Shown: positions 17,092 to 27,615, numbered from the stretch's first letter. The stretch is 64,000 nt of DNA from Flavobacterium sp. W4I14 (GCA_030817875.1 JAUSZU010000001.1:1302001-1366000), one strand, 5' to 3'. Translations and numbers: made by a program. Notes: generated by a model from the sequence alone, not told the origin.

Positions 17092-19962
17092 ATGATCAAA
17101 AATATTACTTCATTTAAGTGCAAAGGGACAAGAAAAAGGCTCTGTTTAAGTCTGTTGACTTTTGCTCCGGTTTTTGCCTTTGCTCAGCAGCCTGTTGTGA
17201 AAACTACAGATAGTTTATCCATTGATAAGATGGATGCCAGGCTGCCTTATATCCAAAGAGGGGTTAATGTTTGGAACGGCGTAATTCCGCGCAGCCAAAA
17301 CGTCGCAGGTACATCAACCATTTATGCCGAAGATGTAAATACCACGCCTGTATCAGATATTTCAAATGTGCTTGCTGGCCGTTTAGCAGGTTTGTACACC
17401 ATTCAATCTTCGGGAAGAACAGGTTTTGATAGCGCTATATTCGGCTTACGCGGTCAAACACCTTTAATCGTGATTGATGGTGTGATTCGCAATTTTACCA
17501 GTTTCAATCCGAACGATATCAAAAGCATTACCGTAATGAAAGATGCAGTTTCTACTGCCATGTTCGGGATGCGTTCATCAAATGGAATTATTTATATCAC
17601 CACCAAAGACCGTTCAGAAACACGTCCTTTCGAACTGAATTTTACCGCACAATACGGGGCATTACAACATCTTAAAACACCAAATTTTGTAACAGGTGCA
17701 AATTATGCCAGCTTATATAACGAAGCGCAGTTAAATACCAATCCGGGTTCTGTGCCTTTATACAACTATGCTACCATTGCAGCCTATCAAAACGGAAGCA
17801 ATAATCCTTTTTTACAGCCAAACACCAATTGGTACGATCTGGTATATAAAAAGAACAGTGCACAACAGCGTTACAACATTGATGTTGCCGGGAATGGAAA
17901 ATCGTATCGCTATTTTGCCAGTGTAGAACACTTTAAATCGGATGGGAATTTTATTACGGATGATAATAATGCCTACAATACCAATAATTTTTACAAACGC
18001 TATAACATCCGTACCAATGCACAGATGGATTTTACAGATGATATCCAGTTAACGCTGAATATTTTCGGATCGATCGAAAATCTTAATGAACCAGGAGTAG
18101 GAGCTGGTAATATCATGAACAGGATTTATAGTACTTCTCCGCTTGCTTATCCTGCCACTAATGCCAATGGTTCTTACAGCGGTAACCCTCAAAATACCAC
18201 AGTAATCAGTAATGTTACTTACGGAACTAATATTTTGGCGAGTACAATAAGCAGCGGTTATTTAGCTTCCAATCAACGTACATTAAACGCCGATGCAACA
18301 CTTTCGTATAAATTAGACGATTTAACCAAAGGCCTGTGGGCAAAGGGAACATTATCGATCAATAACTATTATCAGCAGAATATAGACCGTTCAAAAACCT
18401 TTGCTACTTATAATCCAACAACTGTAAATGGGACTACCACTTATACCAAAGTAGGTAGTGATGGAGTTTTGGAAGCAGGGAAAGCGGCCAGTTCTATCGC
18501 AGGGCAGTTTAAACAGACCTATACCAATTTACTCATCGGTTATGACCGCGATTTTAATAACCACCACCTTAATGTATTGGCTACTTATAATAACGACAAT
18601 ACTTTAAACTCGTACACGCAGCTTAATCAGATTTACCAAACCGCCGGTTTAACGGCCAGATATAATTATAAAGAAACCTATCTGGTAGAATTTGCAGGTA
18701 ACTATAGCAGTTTTAACCGTTATGAACCAGGCAAACGCTGGGGCTTTTTACCAACCCTGGGTTTGGGCTGGATTTTGAACAAAGAAAACTGGTTTAATTC
18801 AGATGCAATAAGTTTCTTAAAATTAAGGGCTTCTGTTGGGCAAACAGCTTATGCAAATCCTGTAAATTACTACGGCTATGCACAACGGTACACCTTAAAC
18901 AGTACAGGCTATAATTTTGGTACTGGTTTAACAGGAGTGTCAGGATCGTTCGAAAATCCATTGGCCAGCACCGATTTAACCTGGGAAAAAGCATGGAAAT
19001 ATGATGCAGGTATAGAAGCAGCCTTTTTCGATAACCGTTTAAATGCAGCATTAACCTATTATAATAACCGTTATTACGATTTATTACAACAAAAAAACAA
19101 TGGCGATGGAAGCGGTATTTTAGGACAAACCTATCCACAGCAGAATTTGGGTAAAAATACCTTTAATGGTTTAGAAGCTACGCTTTCGTTCAGTAGTAAG
19201 GCCAATGCTGCATTTGGTTATCAGATAGGTGCTAATGTTTCGGTAGAACAGAGCAAGGTAATTGATAAAGATGAGCCTAACTATCCATACCAATGGTTGT
19301 ACCTGGCTGGTGCACCTGTAACGCAACAACGTGGCTACGAAGCTATTGGTTTTTATCAGGTTGGGGAAGATGTAAGTAAAATTCCAGGTATTTTAGGCTA
19401 TAATCCACAACCAGGTGATTTAAAATATAAAGATTTAAATGGCGATGGAATTATTAACTTCTTAGATCAGAAACAGATTAGCAGTACTAAACCACGTATT
19501 TTCTTCGGGTTAAATTTTGCGCTTAATTATAAGAATTTCGATTTGAGTGGATTGGTTCAGGGAATTGTAAACAGGCAATTACAGTTGAATGCCAATAGCA
19601 TGTCGGCTTTTTCTAACGGCTACGGTTATGTTTTAGATTACACTACCGAAAACAGATGGACGCCACACAACAATGTAAATGCCACCTTGCCACGCCTAAC
19701 CTTAGGCGCCAATACCAATAATCAGCAAGCTTCTACTTTTTGGTTAAGAGATGCCAATTATCTGAGATTGAAAAATCTTGAGCTTGGTTATAGTTTTCCT
19801 TCAAAATTATTAAGCAAGGCCAAAATTAACCGCTTACGCTTATTTGTAAATGCCTATAACCTGTTTACCGTTTCGGAATTAGATTACGTTGATCCGGAAT
19901 CAGGCTTATCGGGTTTTGCTAACGAACGCATTATTAATGGCGGAATCTCACTGAAGTTATAA
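17092..19962 (+). CDS. SusC/RagA-family receptor without N-terminal regulatory domain
   Basis: 956 residues. After the signal peptide (ending FAFAQQ) there is only a short linker before the plug (about 85-185: NVLAGRLAGLYT, PLIVIDGVIRNF, VSTAMFGMRSSNG), so the usual carboxypeptidase-regulatory-like domain is missing. The rest is a normal TonB-dependent beta-barrel. The partner SusD begins 17 bases downstream. In the setting of GH29 and GH20 genes it likely imports glycan fragments. The absent N-terminal domain is a common variant within SusC proteins and does not suggest a broken gene. Confidence 0.92.
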   Translation: MIKNITSFKCKGTRKRLCLSLLTFAPVFAFAQQPVVKTTDSLSIDKMDARLPYIQRGVNVWNGVIPRSQNVAGTSTIYAEDVNTTPVSDISNVLAGRLAGLYTIQSSGRTGFDSAIFGLRGQTPLIVIDGVIRNFTSFNPNDIKSITVMKDAVSTAMFGMRSSNGIIYITTKDRSETRPFELNFTAQYGALQHLKTPNFVTGANYASLYNEAQLNTNPGSVPLYNYATIAAYQNGSNNPFLQPNTNWYDLVYKKNSAQQRYNIDVAGNGKSYRYFASVEHFKSDGNFITDDNNAYNTNNFYKRYNIRTNAQMDFTDDIQLTLNIFGSIENLNEPGVGAGNIMNRIYSTSPLAYPATNANGSYSGNPQNTTVISNVTYGTNILASTISSGYLASNQRTLNADATLSYKLDDLTKGLWAKGTLSINNYYQQNIDRSKTFATYNPTTVNGTTTYTKVGSDGVLEAGKAASSIAGQFKQTYTNLLIGYDRDFNNHHLNVLATYNNDNTLNSYTQLNQIYQTAGLTARYNYKETYLVEFAGNYSSFNRYEPGKRWGFLPTLGLGWILNKENWFNSDAISFLKLRASVGQTAYANPVNYYGYAQRYTLNSTGYNFGTGLTGVSGSFENPLASTDLTWEKAWKYDAGIEAAFFDNRLNAALTYYNNRYYDLLQQKNNGDGSGILGQTYPQQNLGKNTFNGLEATLSFSSKANAAFGYQIGANVSVEQSKVIDKDEPNYPYQWLYLAGAPVTQQRGYEAIGFYQVGEDVSKIPGILGYNPQPGDLKYKDLNGDGIINFLDQKQISSTKPRIFFGLNFALNYKNFDLSGLVQGIVNRQLQLNANSMSAFSNGYGYVLDYTTENRWTPHNNVNATLPRLTLGANTNNQQASTFWLRDANYLRLKNLELGYSFPSKLLSKAKINRLRLFVNAYNLFTVSELDYVDPESGLSGFANERIINGGISLKL

Positions 19963-19979
19963 TCATAAATCGATAGATA

Positions 19980-21734
19980 ATGAAAAAGTATTCTTTTACC
20001 CTAATTATATTTTCGGCTATCCTGTTTTTTGGTGCAGTTGGCTGTAAAAAAATTACAGAGGATGGTCCTCTCGAATTTACCGACGAAGGCAATGTTTTCG
20101 ATAGTAAAGATTCGGTTGGTTTATTCACCGAGCAGTTTTTAAACAATATTTATTCGAGTTTGCCTAAAGGTTTTAACCGGATAAACAATAATATTTTAGA
20201 TGCGGGCACAGATGATGCCTTACCAAACTCAACCTTAGATAATGTCCAGTATTATACTACAGGTGCAATAAACTCATCTGTATTGCCAGATAATACCTGG
20301 GATGCCAATTATGCAGGCATTAGAAAAGTAAATATCTTTTTGAGTAAAATAGACCGTGTAACCTTAAAGGCCTCTTTAAAAGGATATAAAGAGCGTTGGA
20401 AAGCAGAAGCCCGAGCACTTAGGGCCATGTTTTACTTCGAACTGGTAAAAAGATGGGGTGGTGTTCCACTTATTGGTGACCAGGTTTTCGATCCACAGCA
20501 AGAAATTAGGATTGCCAGGAACAGTTACGATGAATGCGTAAACTACATCACCAGCGAAATGGATCTGGCCATGCCTAATCTACTGTCACCCAATGCCACC
20601 GGAACATTTGCCTCTAATTTTTACGGTCGTTTTAGCAGGGGAGCGGCAATGGCTGTTAAATCGCGGTTATTACTGTATGCAGCAAGTCCTTTAAATAATA
20701 CAGGTAACGCAGCCAGTAAATGGCAACTGGCAGCCAAAGCAGCCAAAGATATTATGGATAGTGTTGCGCTTGCTAAGTTTACCTATAAACTGAACGATGC
20801 AGCCACAACAGCGCATTATACTACTACCAATATGGCCGGTATTACTTCGGCGGCCAAAATTAGCGCTTATGTAACTTCAGTGAATAAGTTCTTAAGTATT
20901 TTCTCTACGGCAAGCAATAACGAAATTATTCTGCCTTACATGGTCGGAACCAATACAACGGTAGAATCGGCCAACGATCCCGTAGGTTACCCAAGGGCAG
21001 GATCGGGCAAAACCAACCCTACGCAAGAGCTGGTTAACGATTATGAAATGAGTAGTGGTAAAACCATTACCGAAACCGGAACAGACTATGTAAGTGCAAC
21101 ACCTTATTACGACCGCGATCCACGTTTGCCTGCAACCGTAATGTTCGATGGTTTGTACTGGCTTACCCGTAAAGTGCAAACTTACGATGGAGGTTTAGAC
21201 AGGCCATTTGGCTTTGGAAAAACCAATAGTGGCGAAACCCGTACCGGTTATTACATGCGTAAATTTTTAACCAGTAATGCCAGCGGAACAGCTTACACAG
21301 CTGCAAACCATGTATTCCCGATTTTTAGATATGCAGAGATTCTGTTGAATTATGCCGAGGCACAAAATGAAGCCGTTGGGCCAGATGCAACAGTTTACAG
21401 TGCCATTAATGCCATTAGAAACCGTGTAGGGATGCCAAACCTGCCTGCCGGATTAAATCAGGTTGATATGCGTGCCAGGATCAGACATGAACGCCGGGTA
21501 GAAATGGCTTTCGAAGAACAACGTTTCTGGGATATCCGCCGTTGGAAAATCGCCGAAAACGTACTAAATGGAACGCTGCATGGTGTGCAAGGCACTTTTA
21601 ATGGAACTACAACTACCTATAAAACGGTAGATGTGGCACCAGCTAAGTTCGATGCCTCGAAAATGTACGTATTCCCAATTCCATACAAAGAGATGATTTC
21701 CAACTCGCTTATGTCTCAAAATCCCAATTGGTAA
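19980..21734 (+). CDS. SusD/RagB-family glycan-binding lipoprotein
   Basis: 584 residues with a lipoprotein signal (FFGAVGCKK). SusD landmarks are clear: an N-terminal TPR-like helical region (RWKAEARALRAMFYFELVKR, followed by WGGVPLIGD), RYAEILLNYAEAQNEAVG and the C-terminal RRVEMAFEEQRFWDIRRWK. SusD proteins cap the paired SusC and bind the ligand at the cell surface. It pairs with the receptor at 17092-19962, and the next SusC starts 21 bases after it. Confidence 0.94.
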   Translation: MKKYSFTLIIFSAILFFGAVGCKKITEDGPLEFTDEGNVFDSKDSVGLFTEQFLNNIYSSLPKGFNRINNNILDAGTDDALPNSTLDNVQYYTTGAINSSVLPDNTWDANYAGIRKVNIFLSKIDRVTLKASLKGYKERWKAEARALRAMFYFELVKRWGGVPLIGDQVFDPQQEIRIARNSYDECVNYITSEMDLAMPNLLSPNATGTFASNFYGRFSRGAAMAVKSRLLLYAASPLNNTGNAASKWQLAAKAAKDIMDSVALAKFTYKLNDAATTAHYTTTNMAGITSAAKISAYVTSVNKFLSIFSTASNNEIILPYMVGTNTTVESANDPVGYPRAGSGKTNPTQELVNDYEMSSGKTITETGTDYVSATPYYDRDPRLPATVMFDGLYWLTRKVQTYDGGLDRPFGFGKTNSGETRTGYYMRKFLTSNASGTAYTAANHVFPIFRYAEILLNYAEAQNEAVGPDATVYSAINAIRNRVGMPNLPAGLNQVDMRARIRHERRVEMAFEEQRFWDIRRWKIAENVLNGTLHGVQGTFNGTTTTYKTVDVAPAKFDASKMYVFPIPYKEMISNSLMSQNPNW

Positions 21735-21755
21735 TTATTTAAGGAGAATCAGAAC

Positions 21756-24700
21756 ATGAAAAAAATTATAAATCACTTTGTGCTTTTGCTACTGATCGCA
21801 GCTTTTTATCAGGCCAATGCGCAAGCACAAAATACCATATCAGGTACAGTATCCGATAAATCTGGAGGTGTACCCGGTGTTTCCGTTTATGAAAAGGAAT
21901 TTGGCACCAATGGAACAACTACCGATGATCAGGGAAGGTTTACCTTGAAGTTAAAAGGGCCCGCTAAAATTCTGATCATTAAAAATGTGGGTTACATTAC
22001 CCGCGAAATAGATGCAAAAGGAAAAACTTCTTTAAAAATTACCATAGAAGATGATGTGAAGGGTTTAGAAGATGTAGTGGTTTTAGGTTTCGGACAGAAA
22101 ACAAAGAAAATAACCAATACAGGAGCCATCAGTTCTATTTCGGGTGCTGAAATCAGACAGAGCCCTTCTGCGAGTTTGCAGAACTCATTAGCTGGCCGTT
22201 TGCCAGGATTTTTCTCTCAGCAACGAAGCGGGCAGCCAGGTAAAGATGGTGCAGCATTCCAGATTAGGGGTATTAGTACATATGCTGGAAGTGGAGCAAC
22301 AAGTCCATTGATTATTGTTGATGATATCGAATTTACTTTAGATCAGGTAAACCAACTCGATCCGAATGAGGTAGAAAGTGTGACCATTTTAAAAGATGCT
22401 TCTACTACTGCAGTTTATGGGGTTCGTGGTGCAAACGGGGTATTGATTATCAAAACCCGCCGTGGCGAATCAGGTAAACCTCAACTGACCTTCCGAAACG
22501 AAACCGGTTTGCAAATGCCTACACAACGACCAAAAGTAAACGATGGTTATACGACATTAAGTTTATTACGCGAACGCGTTACGGGTCAATATTTAGATCC
22601 GGCAGTTGCTTATCCGCAATATTTTGCCGGCAATACTTTAGATCATTATCGCACTAATGACGATCCTTATAACTACCCAAGTGTAAACTGGTGGGATGAA
22701 GTACTGAAAAAGGTGAGTTTACAGAATAGGGTTAACCTTGATATCAGTGGGGGATCTAAAATTGCAAAATATTTTGTTTCACTAGGTTATCTATCACAGG
22801 GCGGTATTTATAAAGATTTCTCTAAAGATCAGGGCTTTACTACGAATTATTTCTACAACAGGTATAACTTCAGGTCAAACGTAGATATCGATCCAACCAA
22901 AGATCTCCATATCCGTTTAGATTTATCCGGACGTTTCGGAATCACCAACGAGCCTTATGATAAAGCCTGGAACAATGGTGGAACAACTTTTCAGTATTTG
23001 TGGAATGGTGAACTTTCATCTTTCAGTTATCCGGTGTACTGGTCAAATGGATTAATTGCTTCCAGTGCCAATCCAAGTGCCGTAAAACCAAATCCAGTAG
23101 CCAATTTAATGTATTCGGGTTATACCAGGACTTATGGTAATAACTTAAATTTTGTAGCACAGGCCAACCAGAAATTAGATTTTATTACCCCGGGTTTAGC
23201 CGCAAACGCTTTGGTATCTTTTGCCAGCGATTATGGTTTTACACGCACCTTACGTAGAAGCGGGAGTGGTACCAATCTCGAAATCTTGGCTTACATATAC
23301 AATGCCAATACGAAAACCTATGATCCATGGAAAACAGATATGTACCGTATGGGTACTTTGGTTAGGGAAGGAGCAAGTTTGGCAACCAATAGATTGTTAA
23401 ATCTTCAGGCTAACTTAAACTACAACAGAAGTTTCGGAAACCATAATATTTCTGCATTAGCTTTATTGAACCAAACCACCAACTCGACCGATATTAGTGC
23501 GGTTTTAGCTGCAGAGCCCTATAATATCCGTGGTATAACCGGAAAAGTAGGTTACAACTACAAACAGAAATACCTTTTTGATTTTAGTGCCGGTTATAAC
23601 GGCTCTGATAAGTTCGAATCGAGCAAAAGGTATCAGTTGTTCCCGGCCGCGAGTATTGGATGGAATATTAGTGAGGAGCCATTTTTCAAGAATAACATCA
23701 AGTTTGTAGACGCATTTAAAATCAGGGGGTCTTATGGTTTAACAGGTAACGATGCCATTGGTTCGTCTGTATATTCATATGCCAAAACCTATTCTACAGG
23801 CTCTGGCAGAGGGTATGTATTCGGCGAAACGCCTACCACTTCTGCAGGTTTGATTGAACCTACTCTATCTAACTACGACATTACCTGGGAAGTACAGCAA
23901 GATGCCGATGTGGGTGTAGATTTAAAAATGTTAAAAGGTAAACTGAGCTTAACTGCCGATTATTTTTACAAAAAACGTAAAAACATCCTTTCAGATCCTG
24001 GTACATTACCTGGAAGTTTTGGTGGCAGCGTACCGAAATATAATTTGGGTATCGTAAAAAATACGGGTTATGAGCTTGATGTAACCTATCGAGACAGAGT
24101 AAATAACAACATTACTTTTTTTGCCAATTCTAACATCACCTATGCCAATAATGAAATTGTTTTTAGAGATGAACCGGCCACCCTTTATCCTTGGTTAAGT
24201 ACAACAGGAAAACCGGTAGGTGCCCAGTTTGGTTATACTTCTGATGGCTTTTATCAAACCTTGGCAGAACTATACAATGCCCCTAAATTAGTCACAAACA
24301 TCCCATTATCGAACACACAGCTTGGATCTTTAAAGTTTAAAGATTTAAATAATGACGGTATAATCGATCAAAATGACGCTGGGTATTTAGGAACCAATCA
24401 GCCCAAATATACTGTTGGTTTAAGCTTTGGCTTTACCTACAAAAATTTTGATGTGAGTACGCTGTTTCAAGGTGCTTTCGATTACATCATCAGGTACGAT
24501 AGGGGGATTTTGGCTTATCAAAGACCAGATAGGCAATCTATTCCTTTCAATTTGGGTAGATGGACACCAGTAACGGCCGCAGATGCAAGTTTTCCTGAAA
24601 TAAGTGGAAGTGCGAATAACGCTTTGGTTTCATCTTATTGGTATTCGAAAGGCGATTATGTTCGTTGGAAGAACTTTGAAATCGGTTACCGTTTCTCTTC

Positions 24701-24878
24701 TCATATTGTTAAAAAGTTGCACCTGAACAATTTAAGGCTTTATGCAAATGGCTATAATATGGGCTTGGTATATACCGCATTGCCTGTATTTATCGATCCT
24801 GAGTCTGCAGTAAGTGCATCAGCTGGAGAATACCCTCAACAGCGTATCGTCAATTTTGGTATCCAGGTAGGTTTATAG
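21756..24878 (+). CDS. SusC/RagA-family TonB-linked receptor, second pair
   Basis: 1040 residues: signal peptide (ending QANAQA), carboxypeptidase-regulatory-like domain (about 27-100, VPGVSVYEKEFGTNG), plug (about 110-230, NSLAGRLPGFFSQQRSG and PLIIVDDIEFTLDQVN) and beta-barrel ending in GIQVGL. It belongs to the same operon as the first pair and its SusD follows after 25 bases. Two complete pairs in one locus suggest uptake of two different fragments of the same substrate, which is inference. Confidence 0.94.
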   Translation: MKKIINHFVLLLLIAAFYQANAQAQNTISGTVSDKSGGVPGVSVYEKEFGTNGTTTDDQGRFTLKLKGPAKILIIKNVGYITREIDAKGKTSLKITIEDDVKGLEDVVVLGFGQKTKKITNTGAISSISGAEIRQSPSASLQNSLAGRLPGFFSQQRSGQPGKDGAAFQIRGISTYAGSGATSPLIIVDDIEFTLDQVNQLDPNEVESVTILKDASTTAVYGVRGANGVLIIKTRRGESGKPQLTFRNETGLQMPTQRPKVNDGYTTLSLLRERVTGQYLDPAVAYPQYFAGNTLDHYRTNDDPYNYPSVNWWDEVLKKVSLQNRVNLDISGGSKIAKYFVSLGYLSQGGIYKDFSKDQGFTTNYFYNRYNFRSNVDIDPTKDLHIRLDLSGRFGITNEPYDKAWNNGGTTFQYLWNGELSSFSYPVYWSNGLIASSANPSAVKPNPVANLMYSGYTRTYGNNLNFVAQANQKLDFITPGLAANALVSFASDYGFTRTLRRSGSGTNLEILAYIYNANTKTYDPWKTDMYRMGTLVREGASLATNRLLNLQANLNYNRSFGNHNISALALLNQTTNSTDISAVLAAEPYNIRGITGKVGYNYKQKYLFDFSAGYNGSDKFESSKRYQLFPAASIGWNISEEPFFKNNIKFVDAFKIRGSYGLTGNDAIGSSVYSYAKTYSTGSGRGYVFGETPTTSAGLIEPTLSNYDITWEVQQDADVGVDLKMLKGKLSLTADYFYKKRKNILSDPGTLPGSFGGSVPKYNLGIVKNTGYELDVTYRDRVNNNITFFANSNITYANNEIVFRDEPATLYPWLSTTGKPVGAQFGYTSDGFYQTLAELYNAPKLVTNIPLSNTQLGSLKFKDLNNDGIIDQNDAGYLGTNQPKYTVGLSFGFTYKNFDVSTLFQGAFDYIIRYDRGILAYQRPDRQSIPFNLGRWTPVTAADASFPEISGSANNALVSSYWYSKGDYVRWKNFEIGYRFSSHIVKKLHLNNLRLYANGYNMGLVYTALPVFIDPESAVSASAGEYPQQRIVNFGIQVGL

Positions 24879-24903
24879 TTATACCCTTTAAATAGATCGT
24901 AAC

Positions 24904-26676
24904 ATGAAAAAATATTATTATATACTGATTGCATTTTGTTGCCTTATCGCGCTGCAATCGTGTAAAAAAGGAGGATTTTTAGATCCTAAGGTAGAGCCCT
25001 TAACCGAAGCAAAGGTTTTTGCGGATAGTACCCTAACCATGAGCTTCTTAACAGATATTTATGCCTATACCGGGATGGATATTATTCCTGATATAAGTGG
25101 TGGATCTGGTCTGGGTACCATTATCGATAACTTCGAAACAATGACCACCAATGTAGCAGCAGGTTATGCTTCAGGGCCGCAAATTCCTTTGCTAACCTCT
25201 GCTTTAACTTCAAGTAACCATGCTTTTAACGCTTATTACCCAGCTTATTATAAGCGAATCAGATCGGCAAATATTTTTATGAAGAATATCCCGTCATCAA
25301 CACTTTCTGCACCCAAAAAACTGAGGGTAATTGCCGAAGCCAGATTTTTAAGGGCATGGTATTATTTTGCCCTGGTTAGACTTTACGGTGGAGTACAGTT
25401 AATGGGCGATGAGGTAAATGATGACCTTCCAAACTACGAATACAAACGTGATAGCTACAAAAAATGCATTGATTATATTGCGACTGAACTGGATGAGGCG
25501 GCCAAAAATTTACCAACTTCGTTAACGCTCGAGGCTGCCGATTACGGAAGAGCAACTTCTGGCGCATGTAAAGCATTAAAAGCACGCGTTTTGGTTACTG
25601 CAGCCAGTCCGCTGTATAATGGAAATCCGATTGCAACAGATGCCATTATTGGACCACTGGTTTCATATTCTACTACCTTAGATCAAAATTTATGGCAGAA
25701 AGCAGCCGATGCCTGTAAAGCGGTACTGGATTTGCCAGAATATGCCTTGGTTGAAGATAATACAATAAAACCTGGATTGGGTTTTCAGAACATGTTTATT
25801 ACTTCGAGAAAAAATTCGGAATACATATTTGCTTATAACGTTACCAGAGGAAAAACACTCGAACTGATGTGGTTTCCTTGGAGCAGAACTACTCAAACCG
25901 TGCTAACGTATAGCAATCCAAGTGAAAATATCGTAAAGGCATTTGGAATGAAAGATGGTAAGCCGATTACGGCATCGTCGGCAGCACTCCCTTATAGTGC
26001 AACTAATCCGTATGTAAACAGAGATCCCAGGTTCGATTATTCCATTATTTATAACCAAGCGGTGGTTTGCAACAAGGCTACAACTGCCTTGGATAAAGTT
26101 GATATTTTCTTCAATAAGGCCACCAATGCGCCATCTGTTGATGGTTATGCTGCCCTACATACCAGAACAGGCTATTACAACCGTAAAATGTGCAATGATT
26201 CTTCACCCTTTAATAGTTTAAATGTGGATAGGGCTTATCCAATAATCCGTTTTGCCGAAATGGTATTGGGCTATGCTGAGGCTTTAAATGAACTCGGACA
26301 AACTGAAAATGCAGTGAGCAATGTGATTAAGATTCGAAAACGCGCAGGTATTTTGGCTGGAACAGATAACCGTTACGGAATTCCAGCAGGTATTTCGCAG
26401 GTTGATTTGCGTGCGCTCATTCAAAATGAATATCGGGTTGAATTTTTCTCAGAAGGCCATTGGTACTATGATACCAGAAGGTGGAAGACAGCAGAAGTTA
26501 CAGAAGCACAGCAGGTAACAGGAACTATCGTAACTAAAGAATTAAATGGAACATTTACTTATGCACCAATAACGGTAATTAATAGTGCGTTTTTAAAAGC
26601 CAATTATTTTGCTCCAATTCCTTTAACCGAAATACTAAAAGGCAAAAGTTTATTGGTACAGAACCCAGGATGGTGA
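24904..26676 (+). CDS. SusD/RagB-family lipoprotein, second pair
   Basis: 590 residues with lipoprotein signal (IALQSCKKGG). The SusD helical core is present (AEARFLRAWYYFALVRLYGG, RFAEMVLGYAEALNELGQ), as is the terminal block YRVEFFSEGHWYYDTRRWK and NPGW end. It differs strongly from the first SusD of the locus, in line with a different ligand or epitope. It is the lid partner of the SusC at 21756-24878. Confidence 0.94.
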   Translation: MKKYYYILIAFCCLIALQSCKKGGFLDPKVEPLTEAKVFADSTLTMSFLTDIYAYTGMDIIPDISGGSGLGTIIDNFETMTTNVAAGYASGPQIPLLTSALTSSNHAFNAYYPAYYKRIRSANIFMKNIPSSTLSAPKKLRVIAEARFLRAWYYFALVRLYGGVQLMGDEVNDDLPNYEYKRDSYKKCIDYIATELDEAAKNLPTSLTLEAADYGRATSGACKALKARVLVTAASPLYNGNPIATDAIIGPLVSYSTTLDQNLWQKAADACKAVLDLPEYALVEDNTIKPGLGFQNMFITSRKNSEYIFAYNVTRGKTLELMWFPWSRTTQTVLTYSNPSENIVKAFGMKDGKPITASSAALPYSATNPYVNRDPRFDYSIIYNQAVVCNKATTALDKVDIFFNKATNAPSVDGYAALHTRTGYYNRKMCNDSSPFNSLNVDRAYPIIRFAEMVLGYAEALNELGQTENAVSNVIKIRKRAGILAGTDNRYGIPAGISQVDLRALIQNEYRVEFFSEGHWYYDTRRWKTAEVTEAQQVTGTIVTKELNGTFTYAPITVINSAFLKANYFAPIPLTEILKGKSLLVQNPGW

Positions 26677-26710
26677 TAAATTAATCAACTAAAAATAAAA
26701 GTCAAAAACT

Positions 26711-27070
26711 ATGAAAAAAACCTTAATTCTATTCGTAATGATGTTGGCTTTTGCTGTATTTAAACCTATTTCAGCAAAAGCCCAGGTGCCCACTCAAGAG
26801 TATTACCATGAAGTAACCAATGAGCTGGGAACTTTTAAAATTTGGTTGTACGTAGCCGAAAACAATGGTATCGATCATGTTTACATCATGGACCCTGAAT
26901 TCAATTCCTGGACAGCACATATTACCTGGAAAGTTTATGCAGGTGGGTATGGCGCAACCGTTGCTCACGTAACAGAATTCTCAGCCTATTTTGCAGGGTA
27001 TCAAATAGATTGGGCAGGTGCATTTGAGCCAGAATATGGTTATCAACCCATCATTACATCAGTTAATTGA
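26711..27070 (+). CDS. Small secreted protein of unknown family (first of two)
   Basis: 119 residues with a clear Sec signal peptide (cleaved near AKAQ) and a mature part of about 95 residues rich in aromatic residues (TFKIWLYVAENNGIDHVYIM, WAGAFEPEYGYQP). No Cys for lipidation, so probably periplasmic or released. It lies 34 bases after the second SusD and is followed by another small secreted protein with a similar outline (V-I-DP near the middle, YG, then an aromatic beta stretch). I do not recognise the family; glycan or protein binding is a guess. Confidence 0.65.
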   Translation: MKKTLILFVMMLAFAVFKPISAKAQVPTQEYYHEVTNELGTFKIWLYVAENNGIDHVYIMDPEFNSWTAHITWKVYAGGYGATVAHVTEFSAYFAGYQIDWAGAFEPEYGYQPIITSVN

Positions 27071-27108
27071 TCGCATTTTTATTCTAAATCTTAAACCATT
27101 GAATGTAT

Positions 27109-27501
27109 ATGAAAAAAGCTATTTTAATTTTCGCATTATTTTTAAGTTTCCTGGCAATCCACAGCATGGTAAAAGCGCAATGTGTACAACCACCGGCGCA
27201 GATTTTAACCACTGCTTACGATCAGTCACAGTATTATGTAACGGTAACTTTAAACCCGACAACAGGCGCACAATCGGTGCTGATTGAAGATCCAATTAAT
27301 ACGTTCAATAACGCTTATGTAACTATCGATAGCACTTATGGAGGTTGTTCATTGTCTGCCTACGAAGTTTATGGGTCGTTCATCATATTCGATATTCCGT
27401 CACAAAGTTATAAACGCTACAGTGTTGCCTTAACCGCTCAAACAGGATTTGATGGGACCGATCCTGAGCGAGGAGCTTACACTATAAGCGAATATTTTTA
27501 G
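27109..27501 (+). CDS. Small secreted protein of unknown family (second of two)
   Basis: About 130 residues from the ATG at 27109 (an ATG two codons upstream is also possible). It has a Sec signal peptide (cleaved near VKAQ) and a beta-rich mature part with VLIEDPINTF, two Cys residues (CVQPP and GGCSLS) that could form a disulfide, and an aromatic tail. Its outline resembles the preceding gene, suggesting distant paralogues. It is followed by an intercistronic hairpin at 27512-27558. Function unknown. Confidence 0.65.
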   Translation: MKKAILIFALFLSFLAIHSMVKAQCVQPPAQILTTAYDQSQYYVTVTLNPTTGAQSVLIEDPINTFNNAYVTIDSTYGGCSLSAYEVYGSFIIFDIPSQSYKRYSVALTAQTGFDGTDPERGAYTISEYF

Positions 27502-27511
27502 TTGAGTTAGT

Positions 27512-27558
27512 CCTGACCGCTTGCCTGCCCGATAAAGGTAGGCAAGATACTGGTCGGG
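27512..27558 (+). promoter_or_regulatory. Intercistronic double stem in the glycan operon
   Basis: CCTGACC (27512-27518) can pair with GGTCGGG (27552-27558), and inside it CTTGCCTGCC (27520-27529) pairs with GGTAGGCAAG (27537-27546). No T run follows, so it is more likely an mRNA processing or stability element, or a dispersed repeat, than a terminator. Confidence 0.5.
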
Positions 27559-27615
27559 TTATTACGATGCTGTTTACAAGCCTATAAAAAACACGATCAT
27601 TTTAAATACCTACAT

